Of a DNA stretch of 31,661 nt, positions 24,107 to 31,661 are shown in pieces. The translations under genes were made by a program, and so were the position numbers. The notes beneath the pieces are model-generated. The model was not told the DNA's origin and ran no database searches. It worked only from the letters and a program-made list of their open reading frames with translations. The first letter of the stretch is position 1; each line of letters begins with the position of its first letter. Source of the stretch: JAKORR01 sp964608495 (lineage in GTDB: Bacteria > Armatimonadota > Zipacnadia > Zipacnadales > FEN-943); contig CAZSOQ010000032.1 in the NCBI GenBank assembly GCA_964608495.1, positions 1 to 31,661 of the forward strand, in the 5' to 3' direction.

Positions 24107-26059
24107 CTAGTCGGCCACAAGGACGCCGTGGATGTGCAGCGACGGGATGCGGGCCGACAGGACACCGTCGGCCCAGGACCACTTCAGGCGACCACCACTG
24201 GGCACCCAGCGCACGCGCCTGGGCCGGTGGGGCAGGCGCAGCCGCACTTCGATGGGCCCGATCTCCGGGATGACGTCGGTGCTGAGGAAGCTGCCGGCGC
24301 GCTGGGCCTGGGCAAGGTTGAGCAGGTGCAGGCTGAGCCTGCCGCCGGCGGTGCGGCGGAGGGCCAGGTCCACGAAGGGCGGTGCGTCGGTGGTGAAGGC
24401 GGGCTCGGGGAAGACCCGGTGGACGATGTCGCCGAGGAGCCGGCGCAGCGAGGAGTGGTGCGTGCGGTAGTAGGTGAGCGCCACGGGGCCCCACACGGCC
24501 GCCACATGGCCCTCGCCATAGGGGGCGAGGGTCGCGGCCACCTCGGCGTTCTTCCGCGTGTCCTGGGTGGGATGCCGGTAGGCGATGGCCTCAGCGGAAG
24601 TGGGAGTGACCTTCTGCCACAGGCCGTTGGAGTTGACCACCCCGCCCTCGCAGGCCAGCTCGCTGATGGTCCCCTCGGGCTCTCCCTCCAGACTCGCGCC
24701 CACGGCCTCGGGGAAGAGGCGGCCGGACTGCCAGCCCAGGAGCAGCAGGCCACCGCCGCCGCGCACGTGGTCGAGCAGCGCCTGGCGGAAGTCCTCGGCG
24801 AGCTTGTGGGCGTCGGGCAGTATGACCAGGGGGAACTCGGCCAGGCGGGGCTGGAGCTGGTGCTCGGCCATCACGTCCACCGAGTAGTTGAGCTCCAGCA
24901 GGGCGTGCAGCGCGCCCTCGAGCTCGTGGAGGTGATTGGGCGAGTGGAAGGGCACGTCGGAACGGTCCCACATCGACTCGGTGGAGAGCAGGACGGCGAC
25001 CTGCGGGACGGTGGTGCTGCGGTGGCTGACCTTCTGGCGGGCGCGACAGAAGTCGGCGACCTGTCCGCTGGTCTCGATCACTTGCTCGGGGACCCAGCCG
25101 GAGCGCGTGGGCTGGTAGTAGATCTGGAAGCCGCCGCCCTGCATGAGGACCACGGCGGCCTCTTGCTGCAGATGGACGGCGGGCTTGAGGATCTTGCCCA
25201 CGCCCTCGCTCCAGTTGAACCCCCAGGCCATGAGGTCCCAGGGCATGCCGGTGTGGGCGAGGTAGCGGGCCTCGACGCGGGCTCGGTCCACGGAGGCCAT
25301 GGGCGAGTAGTCGCCGGAGAGGAAGTCGAGGGCTACCTCGACCGGCTTGGGGGCGTAGGTCGTGTACATCCAGTTGCTGGTGATCTGGAACCGGCGGCGG
25401 AACTTGTGCAGCGCGTCCACCCAACGGGCCAGGTACCACTCGAAGCGGCGGCGATGGAACATCTTCCACTCGAGCCAGTGGGGGTCGGAGCGATCGGCCG
25501 GGGCGTGGTCGAGGCCTGTCTGGGCGCGCCAGGCCGCGACGGCGGCGGGCGAGTAGTCGAGCTGGACGCCCCAGCAGTCGCCGTCCACCCAGACGCCGTC
25601 GAGGTCGTAGGCGGCGGCGACCTCCTTGAGCTGTGGGATCATGAGCTCGTCCACGTAGGGGCCGAAGGTGCTGGTCATGCGGTCGTCGGGCTTGCCTTCG
25701 GCGTCGAGGCGGGCCCACTCGGGGTGATGCTTGAGCGCCACGCTGTCCCAGACGCCCGAGTAGTGGATGTACAGGCCCACGCCGTACTCGCGCGTCACCT
25801 TGCGCCACACGGCGAGGGAGTCATTGACGATGCCCGGCGAGGCCCAGCCGACCTTCGTCGGGTAGCCGGTGTAGCCCGCGTGGCCCTTGCAGTCGTACTG
25901 GACATAGTCGGGGCCGACGCGCTCCAGCAGGTGGGCGATGTTGTCCTCGCAGATATCGGCGCCGAGCGAGGTGTCGGTGTCCTTGGGGTGCAGATCGAAG
26001 TGCAGGCCGAAGAAGGCCTTCCTGCGCGGCAGAGGCCGCTTGCGTCGCTTAGCACTCAT
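24107..26059 (-). CDS. Cytoplasmic alpha-L-fucosidase-like/GHL6-type glycosidase
   Basis: 650 residues, ATG at 26059 with GGAGG 9 nt upstream. The N-terminus is basic (MSAKRRKRPLPRRK) without a hydrophobic core, so no export signal. The barrel shows GLHFDLHPKDTDTSLG, YVQYDCKGHAGYTGYPTK, YGVGLYIHYSGVWD and DLDGVWVDGDCWG, where D159 or D161 fits the nucleophile of GH29-like enzymes. A GATase-like domain follows (FPLVILPDAHKLAEDFRQ, VRGGGGLLLLGWQSG), then a C-terminal beta domain. The architecture parallels the protein at 14739-16706, with low sequence similarity. It sits between two UroD-like genes (90 and 28 nt gaps), which is the key context. Substrate unknown; fucose or a methylated deoxysugar is speculation. 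Confidence 0.85.
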   Translation of the reverse strand: MSAKRRKRPLPRRKAFFGLHFDLHPKDTDTSLGADICEDNIAHLLERVGPDYVQYDCKGHAGYTGYPTKVGWASPGIVNDSLAVWRKVTREYGVGLYIHYSGVWDSVALKHHPEWARLDAEGKPDDRMTSTFGPYVDELMIPQLKEVAAAYDLDGVWVDGDCWGVQLDYSPAAVAAWRAQTGLDHAPADRSDPHWLEWKMFHRRRFEWYLARWVDALHKFRRRFQITSNWMYTTYAPKPVEVALDFLSGDYSPMASVDRARVEARYLAHTGMPWDLMAWGFNWSEGVGKILKPAVHLQQEAAVVLMQGGGFQIYYQPTRSGWVPEQVIETSGQVADFCRARQKVSHRSTTVPQVAVLLSTESMWDRSDVPFHSPNHLHELEGALHALLELNYSVDVMAEHQLQPRLAEFPLVILPDAHKLAEDFRQALLDHVRGGGGLLLLGWQSGRLFPEAVGASLEGEPEGTISELACEGGVVNSNGLWQKVTPTSAEAIAYRHPTQDTRKNAEVAATLAPYGEGHVAAVWGPVALTYYRTHHSSLRRLLGDIVHRVFPEPAFTTDAPPFVDLALRRTAGGRLSLHLLNLAQAQRAGSFLSTDVIPEIGPIEVRLRLPHRPRRVRWVPSGGRLKWSWADGVLSARIPSLHIHGVLVAD

Positions 26060-26149
26060 GGTCCCATTCCTCCAGGGGCCCGCGGCATCGTGGGCCGCAA
26101 TCGGGGATGTCGTCCGATCGCGCGGCGGCGCGGACTGTGGCCGGCGCCG

Positions 26150-27256
26150 CTAGTCGGCAAGGCCGCAGAGCTCGTCAACGAGCTCGCCGATGGCCTCGAC
26201 CTTCTCTATCTCCCCCACCTGGGAGATCTCGTCGGAGATGCCCAGGATCAGCCTGGGGGCGAACATGTCCAGAACACGGCGGGCGAAGTCCACGGCCGTC
26301 TGCAGGGAGTAGTGAGGCAGGAAGTGGATGGCCGGCAGGAGGTCGAGGCAGACGATGGTGTCCCCCACGGCCGCCTTGATCTGCTCCAGCGTCATGTCGG
26401 CCATGGGCTCGGGCGTGAGGGCCTCGACGCCGTCCAGGCCCGTGTCCTTCAGGTAGGGGAGCATGAGGCGGGAGTTGCCGTCCCAGTGGGTGTGGACGAA
26501 GCGGCCGTGCTCGTGCATGCGGGCGCTGATCTTCTGCCAGCGGGGCATCAGGTAGCGCAGGAGGATGGGTGGAGGTGTGAACTCGTTGGTGGCGTGGTCG
26601 CCCAGGTTGAAGATGCGGCAGGGGAGCTTGAGGGCCTCGTCGAGCCTGCGATCTTCGCGGCGGTTGCAGGCCTCCAGATACTCCTCGACGGCCGCGCGGT
26701 CGTCGGCGAGAAGGTAGTAGGTGCCCTCCAGGCCGCACCAGACCTTGACCAGGTCCGTGAAGCCGGAGCCGCCGAAGAAGACGGTGGGCTCGGCGCGATG
26801 GCCCACGCGGTCGGCGGCCTGCTGGAAGGCCTCGACGTTCGCGCGGGCCTGCTCGCGCTCCACCAGGTCCGTGACCACGCGCAGGTCCCCGCCGGTCTTG
26901 ACCGGGTACTCACAGATGCGGCGGTTGACGACCTCGCCGTTCTCGTGGACCTCCTGGTGGACGGTCCTGATGGTGCCGCTGGGAGTGGTGATCGTCGTGA
27001 TGTAGTAGCGGCCGTCGTGCTCTTCGGCCCTGACCACATCGGCGGGGTCCTCGTAGGACTCTAGGCCCGCGGAGGCGGCATAGCGGACCGAGCAGCGCAG
27101 GGCATCGTAGATGCCGAAGTAGTCCAGGTCCCGGTAACGCTCCGGGAGGGTACCCTTGTGGCGATGGTGGTGGATCCACGTTTCGAGGCGCGGCTGCCAC
27201 AGCACGGCGTCGTTGGTGCCCTCGAAGGTGGCCAGGTTCAGCTCTCGACGGGTCAA
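26150..27256 (-). CDS. UroD-like protein, copy B, with altered metal-site residues
   Basis: 368 residues if it starts at the TTG at 27256, which gives the family-typical opening (M)TRRELNLATFEG and lies 10 nt after GGGAGG. Alternatives are GTG at 27262 and ATG at 27280; the last has no ribosome binding site. The frame fits UroD-like proteins: VVTDLVEREQARA, PTVFFGGSGFTDLVKVW, YYLLADDRAAVEEYLEA, FVHTHWDGNSRLMLPYL, GLDGVEALTPEPM, IVCLDLLPAIHFL and LILGISDEISQVGEIEKV. MtaA-type enzymes have an H-x-C and a later Cys as zinc ligands. Here they align by eye to H257-W-D259 and S341/D342, so a different metal or mechanism is possible. It is distant from copy A. It lies between the secreted 961-residue gene (87 nt) and the fucosidase-like gene (90 nt). 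Confidence 0.82.
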   Translation of the reverse strand: MTRRELNLATFEGTNDAVLWQPRLETWIHHHRHKGTLPERYRDLDYFGIYDALRCSVRYAASAGLESYEDPADVVRAEEHDGRYYITTITTPSGTIRTVHQEVHENGEVVNRRICEYPVKTGGDLRVVTDLVEREQARANVEAFQQAADRVGHRAEPTVFFGGSGFTDLVKVWCGLEGTYYLLADDRAAVEEYLEACNRREDRRLDEALKLPCRIFNLGDHATNEFTPPPILLRYLMPRWQKISARMHEHGRFVHTHWDGNSRLMLPYLKDTGLDGVEALTPEPMADMTLEQIKAAVGDTIVCLDLLPAIHFLPHYSLQTAVDFARRVLDMFAPRLILGISDEISQVGEIEKVEAIGELVDELCGLAD

Positions 27257-27343
27257 GCGCACCTCGCCTCCCTGCTGCATCGGCAAGCGGTTCGAGGCGG
27301 GTCGGCGAAGTCCTTGGTTGCGCGCCCAGGCCATCGGCGCCGA

Positions 27344-30229
27344 TCAGTCCGCGAACCGGCCGCGGAACTCGTACCAGCTTACCACGGCCCAGTCGCCCCC
27401 AAGGTTGTCCAGCGTGACGCGGTGACGCCCCAGGGGTATCGGGAAGACGAAGGTCTTGTCGTACTCGGCCACGGCCCCGTCGTTCTTCCCGTCCAGGTCC
27501 GGCAGCTCCACGGTCTGGCGCGGCTCGCCGTCCACCCGGTACTCGAGCCGGGCGCCCAGCGCCGCCACTGCCCGGACGTGGACCGCCAGCTCCGCCTGCC
27601 CCGAGGCGTTCACCAGGAAGGTCGGCGGGTTGCGGAGCTGCGTGTGCAACATGCCCTGCAGGAAGCCCTCGAGCTCAGTGGCGTGCTCGACCGAGCCGTC
27701 GGGCAGGACCCGGAACTCGCTGCGCAGGGGCCGGGTCCAGCGGGCAGGCGGCTGAACGCGCAGGGGATCGGTCAGGCGGCTCACGTCCACCTCGCCGGGG
27801 TAGTGGAGGGTGACGACCGAGTAGGCCTCCAGGTCGCCGAGCGTGACCTCCAGGTCGTCGCCGACGGCCCGGAAGGGGGCCTCGCGCTCGCCCTCGAAGT
27901 CCGGGGAGACCACGGTGATCCTATCGGGCGGCCGGGAAGTCGGGACGCGAAGGACGACCTCGCGCTGAGGCACGAGCTCGCCGAGGCGCACGTCGCGGTT
28001 GATGACGTGCAGGATTACGCCCGGCTGTCCCTGCCACGCGGCCAGGCTGACGAGGTCGGTGTTCGCCCGCAGGACATCGTGGCCCAGCCAGCGGCTGCGC
28101 AGGTACACGTCCGCGTGGCGGCGGTAGAAGATCATCTGCTTGACCATCGTGGAGAGCGTGCCGTCGCGGCCGGCGTCGCAGCCGAAGGGCCCCAGAACGG
28201 GGAAGGCAAAGAAGGCGCCGGCGGCGTAGATCTCCGCGCCGCGGGTGCGCACCCAGACCTCGCGTTCCGAGGGAGCCACGGCCAGCCACGGGAAGGGCGG
28301 CTCGCCGAAGCCCCAGTCGTGGAAGAGCACGACGGGCACCTTGCGGCCCGCGACGTCGTGTCCCTGGACGACCAGCGACCGCCAGTAGAGAAGCTGGTCG
28401 TCGGCCAGGGAGATATGGCCATCGTCCGTTCGCCACAGGCCCCATACGCCCAGGACCTGCAGGTCAACGTAGCGCGCGATGCCGTTGGCGCTGATGAGCA
28501 CCGTGCGGTTCTTCTCCCTGGCGTAGGCGCGTATGCGGTCGGTCAGGGCCCGCCAGGCGCGGTCGTCGCGATAGGCGCGGAACTGTGACCACAGACCGGC
28601 GAGGGGGTTGTCGCCCACGAGAGGGTCATCGAGGAGGTCGTGGGCGCGCAGGTAGCCGCGGTAGTCGAAGGAGCCCATCTCGCCCGTGGGGCAGATGGCG
28701 TGGTCGTCGAGGGCGATCTGCAGCTCCGTGCGCCACCGTGCGTCGCCGGGCGCCCAGCCTTCGGTCAGGGGGCAGGCCTCCAGCAGGTAGCGGCGGAAGT
28801 CGGCCAGGGAGTGGTCGTCGTAGCCCTCGAGCCGGCTGAGCGCGGCCGTGTGCTCGTCCATGAACAGGTAGTCCACGCCGGCGTCTATCTGCTCGCGGCA
28901 CCACCGGAACAGGTAGTCCAGATAGGCGGGGCTCGACAGGGAACCGTGCCTGATCCCGGCCGTGTCCCAGGCGTCAATCAACTGCCCGGCGGGGCCGCGA
29001 GTGGCCATGTCCAGCACCTGCTCCCTGGACAGGCCGTTCTCCTCGTCGTACAGCGCGCTGCAGGTTATGCCCCCGCCGAAGAGGGCGCCGAGCTCATGGA
29101 TGCGCGGTGGGATGGAGCTCCACTCGGCCACGGGAGGAGCCTGGGCCCACTTGAACCAGCCGCGGACGAGCGCGTCCGAGCCGGTCTTGCGCGCCAGCTC
29201 GACGGCGTAGTCCGAGGCGGTGTCCTCGCTGACGGAGTAGACGATCGCCTCGTTGATGTCAGTCACCGGGCGGCGCGGCCTGAGGTCCTCGGGGAAGTCG
29301 GGCAGGGGCCGCGCCCATTCCTCGGGCACGGGCTTGGCCACGGGACGGAAGGATGCCACCAGGCGCTCGCCGCTGGCGGCCAGCTCCCGCACGCGGGCCT
29401 CTTCGTCCGCGGCGTCGGCCGGCGGGAAGGGCGCGAGCCAGGCCCACCCCACCTCCTCGGCCGTGGGCCGGGAGTAACCGGCGTAGAGGTACAGCGAGCT
29501 GGCGGTGTGGCGCTGGAGGAAGCTGTGCGAATCGCCCCAGCGGCCCGGGTAGTCCACGAAGACGACGCCGAAGCCCACGCCTCGGGCCGCCGATCTCACG
29601 ATGAGCCCCGGCCGAGCCGGGTCGAGGCCGGGGGCCGTGTCGCCTTGAGGACCCCAGGGCGACACACCGGCGTACGCTGGGAGGGGCTGGAGGTCCGCGA
29701 TGGCCCCCTCGTGGCGGTCACCGTCGGCCGCCCAGAAGACATAGCCGTCCCAGTCCCCCGGCACCAGGGCCAGCCGCGGAGGTGACCAGAGCCGCCCCTG
29801 CTCGTCCCCGGCCGGGACTCCGTCCAGCCTCGCGCCGACCAGGACTCCCGCGTCGGTGCAAAGGAAGTGGAGGTTGAGGGCCATGCCGCTGGTGGTGTCC
29901 AGCACGCCCTGGCGCCCCACCACCACGGCCTCCGGCATCGCCTCGAGGGCCCAGGTCGCCCGCACCCCGTTGGACTGGTGGACCTCGGGGCCGCGAAGGT
30001 AGCCGAAGGTAAGGCCGGCCACGGTCTTCGTGACCGGGTACCATCGGCCGTCCCGCGTCCGCACCTCGTAGAGCATGTCCAGGCAGTCGCGCATGAAGGC
30101 CACGCGGTAGTCGGTGCCCTCGACGATGGTCTGCGCGCCCTCGTCGCGGACGGAAGGCGCCCCGGCTGCGAGCGAGGCAAGGGCGATGAAGGCTGACACG
30201 GCCCAGAGGACACGTCGGTGAGGCGACAT
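27344..30229 (-). CDS. Large secreted glycosidase-like protein of unassigned family
   Basis: 961 residues, ATG at 30229; AAGGGGG lies about 11 nt upstream. Residues 1-23 are a signal peptide. Residues about 30-300 form a beta-rich domain (DYRVAFMRDCLDMLYEVRTR, GLIVRSAARGVGFGVVFVDY). A barrel-like part follows: EAIVYSVSEDTASDYAVELA, LVRGWFKWAQAPP, GALFGGGITCSALYDEENGL, and AGVDYLFMDEHTAALSRLEG where D458/E459 are candidate catalytic acids. NRTVLISANGIARYVDLQV and FFAFPVLGPFGCDAG continue the fold. The C-terminal 150 residues are a beta-sandwich of the carbohydrate-binding kind (GMLHTQLRNPPTFLVNASG, LGRHRVTLDNLGGDW). It heads the five-gene run with UroD-like genes, so it probably releases the sugars those proteins handle. 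I do not recognise the family. Confidence 0.82.
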   Translation of the reverse strand: MSPHRRVLWAVSAFIALASLAAGAPSVRDEGAQTIVEGTDYRVAFMRDCLDMLYEVRTRDGRWYPVTKTVAGLTFGYLRGPEVHQSNGVRATWALEAMPEAVVVGRQGVLDTTSGMALNLHFLCTDAGVLVGARLDGVPAGDEQGRLWSPPRLALVPGDWDGYVFWAADGDRHEGAIADLQPLPAYAGVSPWGPQGDTAPGLDPARPGLIVRSAARGVGFGVVFVDYPGRWGDSHSFLQRHTASSLYLYAGYSRPTAEEVGWAWLAPFPPADAADEEARVRELAASGERLVASFRPVAKPVPEEWARPLPDFPEDLRPRRPVTDINEAIVYSVSEDTASDYAVELARKTGSDALVRGWFKWAQAPPVAEWSSIPPRIHELGALFGGGITCSALYDEENGLSREQVLDMATRGPAGQLIDAWDTAGIRHGSLSSPAYLDYLFRWCREQIDAGVDYLFMDEHTAALSRLEGYDDHSLADFRRYLLEACPLTEGWAPGDARWRTELQIALDDHAICPTGEMGSFDYRGYLRAHDLLDDPLVGDNPLAGLWSQFRAYRDDRAWRALTDRIRAYAREKNRTVLISANGIARYVDLQVLGVWGLWRTDDGHISLADDQLLYWRSLVVQGHDVAGRKVPVVLFHDWGFGEPPFPWLAVAPSEREVWVRTRGAEIYAAGAFFAFPVLGPFGCDAGRDGTLSTMVKQMIFYRRHADVYLRSRWLGHDVLRANTDLVSLAAWQGQPGVILHVINRDVRLGELVPQREVVLRVPTSRPPDRITVVSPDFEGEREAPFRAVGDDLEVTLGDLEAYSVVTLHYPGEVDVSRLTDPLRVQPPARWTRPLRSEFRVLPDGSVEHATELEGFLQGMLHTQLRNPPTFLVNASGQAELAVHVRAVAALGARLEYRVDGEPRQTVELPDLDGKNDGAVAEYDKTFVFPIPLGRHRVTLDNLGGDWAVVSWYEFRGRFAD

Positions 30230-30426
30230 GGTTGCGCGGACCCCCTTGGGACCAGACCGGCCATGGGCAGGGCTCGCCCGCGGAGACGCCGGGTCGCCGG
30301 CGGGCGACTGGGTCGAGTCTACAGCGCTTCAGCGCCGGGGAACAGGTGGGGACAGCGCCGGTGTTCGCTTCGCGCAGGATGCCGCGGCCCCCGTGGGGGT
30401 CGGGGCGTCTGCGCTGGTGGCGCCTG

Positions 30427-30437
30427 CCTGTGACAGG
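30427..30437. promoter_or_regulatory. Short palindrome upstream of TauE/SafE promoter
   Basis: CCTGTGACAGG is an 11-bp perfect palindrome around a central G, 44 nt before the -35 hexamer. It could be a binding site for a dimeric regulator. Its chance occurrence is not negligible. Confidence 0.3.
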
Positions 30438-30480
30438 TCGGTCCCTGCGCTTCCGAACACGCCCGATGGGCCGAAGGCTC

Positions 30481-30509
30481 TTGACAGAGTGCTATAGGAG
30501 TCTTATAAG
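30481..30509 (+). promoter_or_regulatory. Near-consensus sigma-70 promoter of the TauE/SafE gene
   Basis: TTGACA (30481-30486) and TATAAG (30504-30509) are separated by exactly 17 bp. Transcription should begin near 30515-30518, at or within 3 nt of the ATG at 30518, and there is no ribosome binding site. The mRNA would be leaderless. Two copies of AGAGTGC (30486-30492 and 30508-30514), 22 bp apart, flank the spacer and could be operator half-sites. Confidence 0.75.
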
Positions 30510-30517
30510 AGTGCACC

Positions 30518-31432
30518 ATGTCCACCGAACGAGTACTCTCACCGACCCTACACCGGAACCTGAAGCGCGCCCTGATCCTGCTCTGGTGCGTCGCATCGGC
30601 GTCGCTGTTCCTGTCAGCGATCGGGCTGACGGTCTTCGGTGACCGGGTGTCCCTGAGCCTGAGGGGCGACCAGATGCTGCTCACTATGGGGATCGTGGCG
30701 CTGTTGTCCTTCGTGGCGGAGTATGTGGACAGCTCCCTGGGCATGGGCTACGGCACCACGCTGACGCCCATGCTGCTGCTGCTCGGGTTCAGCCCGCTGC
30801 AGGTCGTGCCGGCGGTGCTCGTGCAGGAGCTGATATCGGGCAGTTTGGCGGCGGCCGGGCACCATTCGCTCGGGAACGCCGACCTGCGGTTCCGGGGCCG
30901 GGCCTTACGCCTTGGCGTGCTGCTCGGCCTATGCGGAGTCCTCGGCGCGGTGATGGCGGCGACGGTGGCAGTGCGGCTTCCGGCGACAACGATCAAGGCG
31001 ATCACCGGGGCCATCGTGATCGCCATGGGCGTGCTCGTCGTTGGGAGCGGGCATCTCCGACTCCAGTTCTCGACATGGCGCGCGGGGACCCTTGGCCTGG
31101 TGGCCTCGATCAACAAGGGCTTCATGGGAGGCGGGTACGGCCCCCTGATGACGGCCGGGCAGGTGGTCATCGGCATAGGCGCCCGTGAGGCGGTGGCCAT
31201 CACCTCGCTGTCGGAGGCCCTGACCTGCGTGGGCGGGATCGCGGGCTATGTGACCGGCGGCGCGGCGATCTGCTGGCCGCTGGCCGGAGCGATGGTGGTG
31301 GGTGGGGCGGTGGCAGCCCTGCTCGCCGCGGCCACTGTCCGGGCTGTGTCGGCGGACAAGCTCAAGGTTGCCGTGGCGGCAGGCTGCTTCGTCCTGGGCT
31401 CTCTGACGCTCCTGCGAGTGGTGCTCAAGTGA
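30518..31432 (+). CDS. TauE/SafE family membrane permease
   Basis: 304 residues. About eight membrane helices are visible, beginning with ALILLWCVASASLFLSAIGL and ending with AVAAGCFVLGSLTLLRVVL. The two inverted halves of the family are recognisable: EYVDSSLGMGYGTTLTPMLL followed by GFSPLQVVPAVLVQELISG, and SINKGFMGGGYGPLMTAGQV followed by GAREAVAITSLSEALTCVGG. The family exports or imports sulfite, sulfoacetate and other organosulfur or small anions across the inner membrane; which anion cannot be read here. A 40-residue N-terminal part with an extra helix precedes the first half. It stands alone between a divergent glycosidase gene and a convergent gene. The start is fixed by the promoter, which implies a leaderless transcript. 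Confidence 0.93.
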   Translation: MSTERVLSPTLHRNLKRALILLWCVASASLFLSAIGLTVFGDRVSLSLRGDQMLLTMGIVALLSFVAEYVDSSLGMGYGTTLTPMLLLLGFSPLQVVPAVLVQELISGSLAAAGHHSLGNADLRFRGRALRLGVLLGLCGVLGAVMAATVAVRLPATTIKAITGAIVIAMGVLVVGSGHLRLQFSTWRAGTLGLVASINKGFMGGGYGPLMTAGQVVIGIGAREAVAITSLSEALTCVGGIAGYVTGGAAICWPLAGAMVVGGAVAALLAAATVRAVSADKLKVAVAAGCFVLGSLTLLRVVLK

Positions 31433-31504
31433 TCGCCGCACGTTCGGGTACGGCCGGGGACGCGCGTGGCACGGCGCGGAAGCGCGCCCCCGTGGTGGCG
31501 GGCC

Positions 31505-31521
31505 GGCCCGGCGGCCGGGCC
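31505..31521. terminator. Bidirectional hairpin terminator
   Basis: A perfect 7-bp stem GGCCCGG/CCGGGCC with loop CGG ends 1 nt from the stop codon of the convergent partial gene. It is the third T-less hairpin found between convergent genes in this window. Confidence 0.55.
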
Positions 31522-31522
31522 T

Positions 31523-31661
31523 CTAGCCGAGCAGCTCCCCGCGGGCCCTCTCGATGATGGCTCGCAGGGCGGCAAGCTGCTCCTCGCGGCCCTCGGGCTT
31601 CTCGTACTGCTCGAGCAGGGAGTGGAACTTGTGCCGGGCGGCGTCCACGACCTGGGCTTCG
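31523..31661 (-). CDS. C-terminal end of a gene running off the window
   Basis: The last 45 codons of a minus-strand gene, ending in TAG at 31523-31525. The translated end is strongly helical and charged (EAQVVDAARHKFHSLLEQY, then REEQLAALRAIIERARGELL). The codon choice, with G or C in third positions, matches the real genes nearby. It is too short for a family call; the start lies beyond the right edge. Confidence 0.6.
   Translation of the reverse strand, partial: EAQVVDAARHKFHSLLEQYEKPEGREEQLAALRAIIERARGELLG

Noticed and set aside
23840..27064. Open frame of 1074 codons on the plus strand
   Set aside because: It is antisense to two well-supported genes (UroD-like A and B and the glycosidase between them), shows no domain, and reads as V/G/A/L-rich low-complexity sequence typical of antisense frames in high-GC DNA.
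22840..27256. Haem-biosynthesis hemE genes
   Set aside because: Two divergent copies among glycosidases with no other tetrapyrrole genes, and motifs closer to methyltransferase-type UroD-like proteins.

Overview
This 31.7 kb window comes from a high-GC (roughly two thirds G+C) bacterial chromosome. Genes are dense, most starts have AGGAGG-like ribosome binding sites, and there is no phage, transposon, CRISPR or RNA gene. The content is many secreted and cytoplasmic glycosidase-like proteins, two uroporphyrinogen-decarboxylase-like (UroD/MtaA-type) proteins, corrinoid/Fe-S-type reductases and a U32-like protein. It resembles uncultured polysaccharide-degrading lineages such as Armatimonadota, Planctomycetota or Hydrogenedentota. 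That placement is an impression from gene content; no marker gene here settles it.

Layout. 1-477: no convincing gene; a G-quadruplex-type G-run and a REP-like palindrome. 478-9734, all minus strand: transcription runs from a FecR-domain protein to a CHASE2-class III nucleotide cyclase, a secreted parallel beta-helix protein and a secreted DUF4855 protein with discoidin-like repeats. 10036-11323, plus strand: a YafK/DpaA-like YkuD protein and a cysteine-rich protein resembling DUF6125. 11394-17890, minus strand: Bcp peroxiredoxin, a stand-alone ASRT-family small-molecule-binding protein, a cytoplasmic glycosidase-like protein and a large secreted DUF6259-like glycosidase. 18179-21353, plus strand: a three-gene cluster in which two paralogous QueG-like Fe-S proteins flank a U32-like protein. 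21451-30229, minus strand: a five-gene run alternating carbohydrate-active and UroD-like proteins. 30518-31432, plus strand: a TauE/SafE permease with a near-consensus promoter that implies a leaderless mRNA. 31523-31661: the C-terminus of a gene that runs off the window.

How the genes may work together. The secreted proteins (DUF4855, beta-helix, DUF6259-like and the 961-residue protein) probably act on extracellular glycans. The unexported glycosidase-like proteins would process imported sugars. UroD-like proteins of the MtaA type are methyltransferases in characterised cases, and QueG-like reductases bind cobalamin. One unproven reading is a system that handles methylated or otherwise decorated sugars. 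The FecR/CHASE2-cyclase pair looks like an envelope-sensing second-messenger module. The best candidates for undescribed biology are the QueG-like/U32-like/QueG-like cluster, the UroD-glycosidase operon, and a cyclase whose two base-recognition residues are both atypical.
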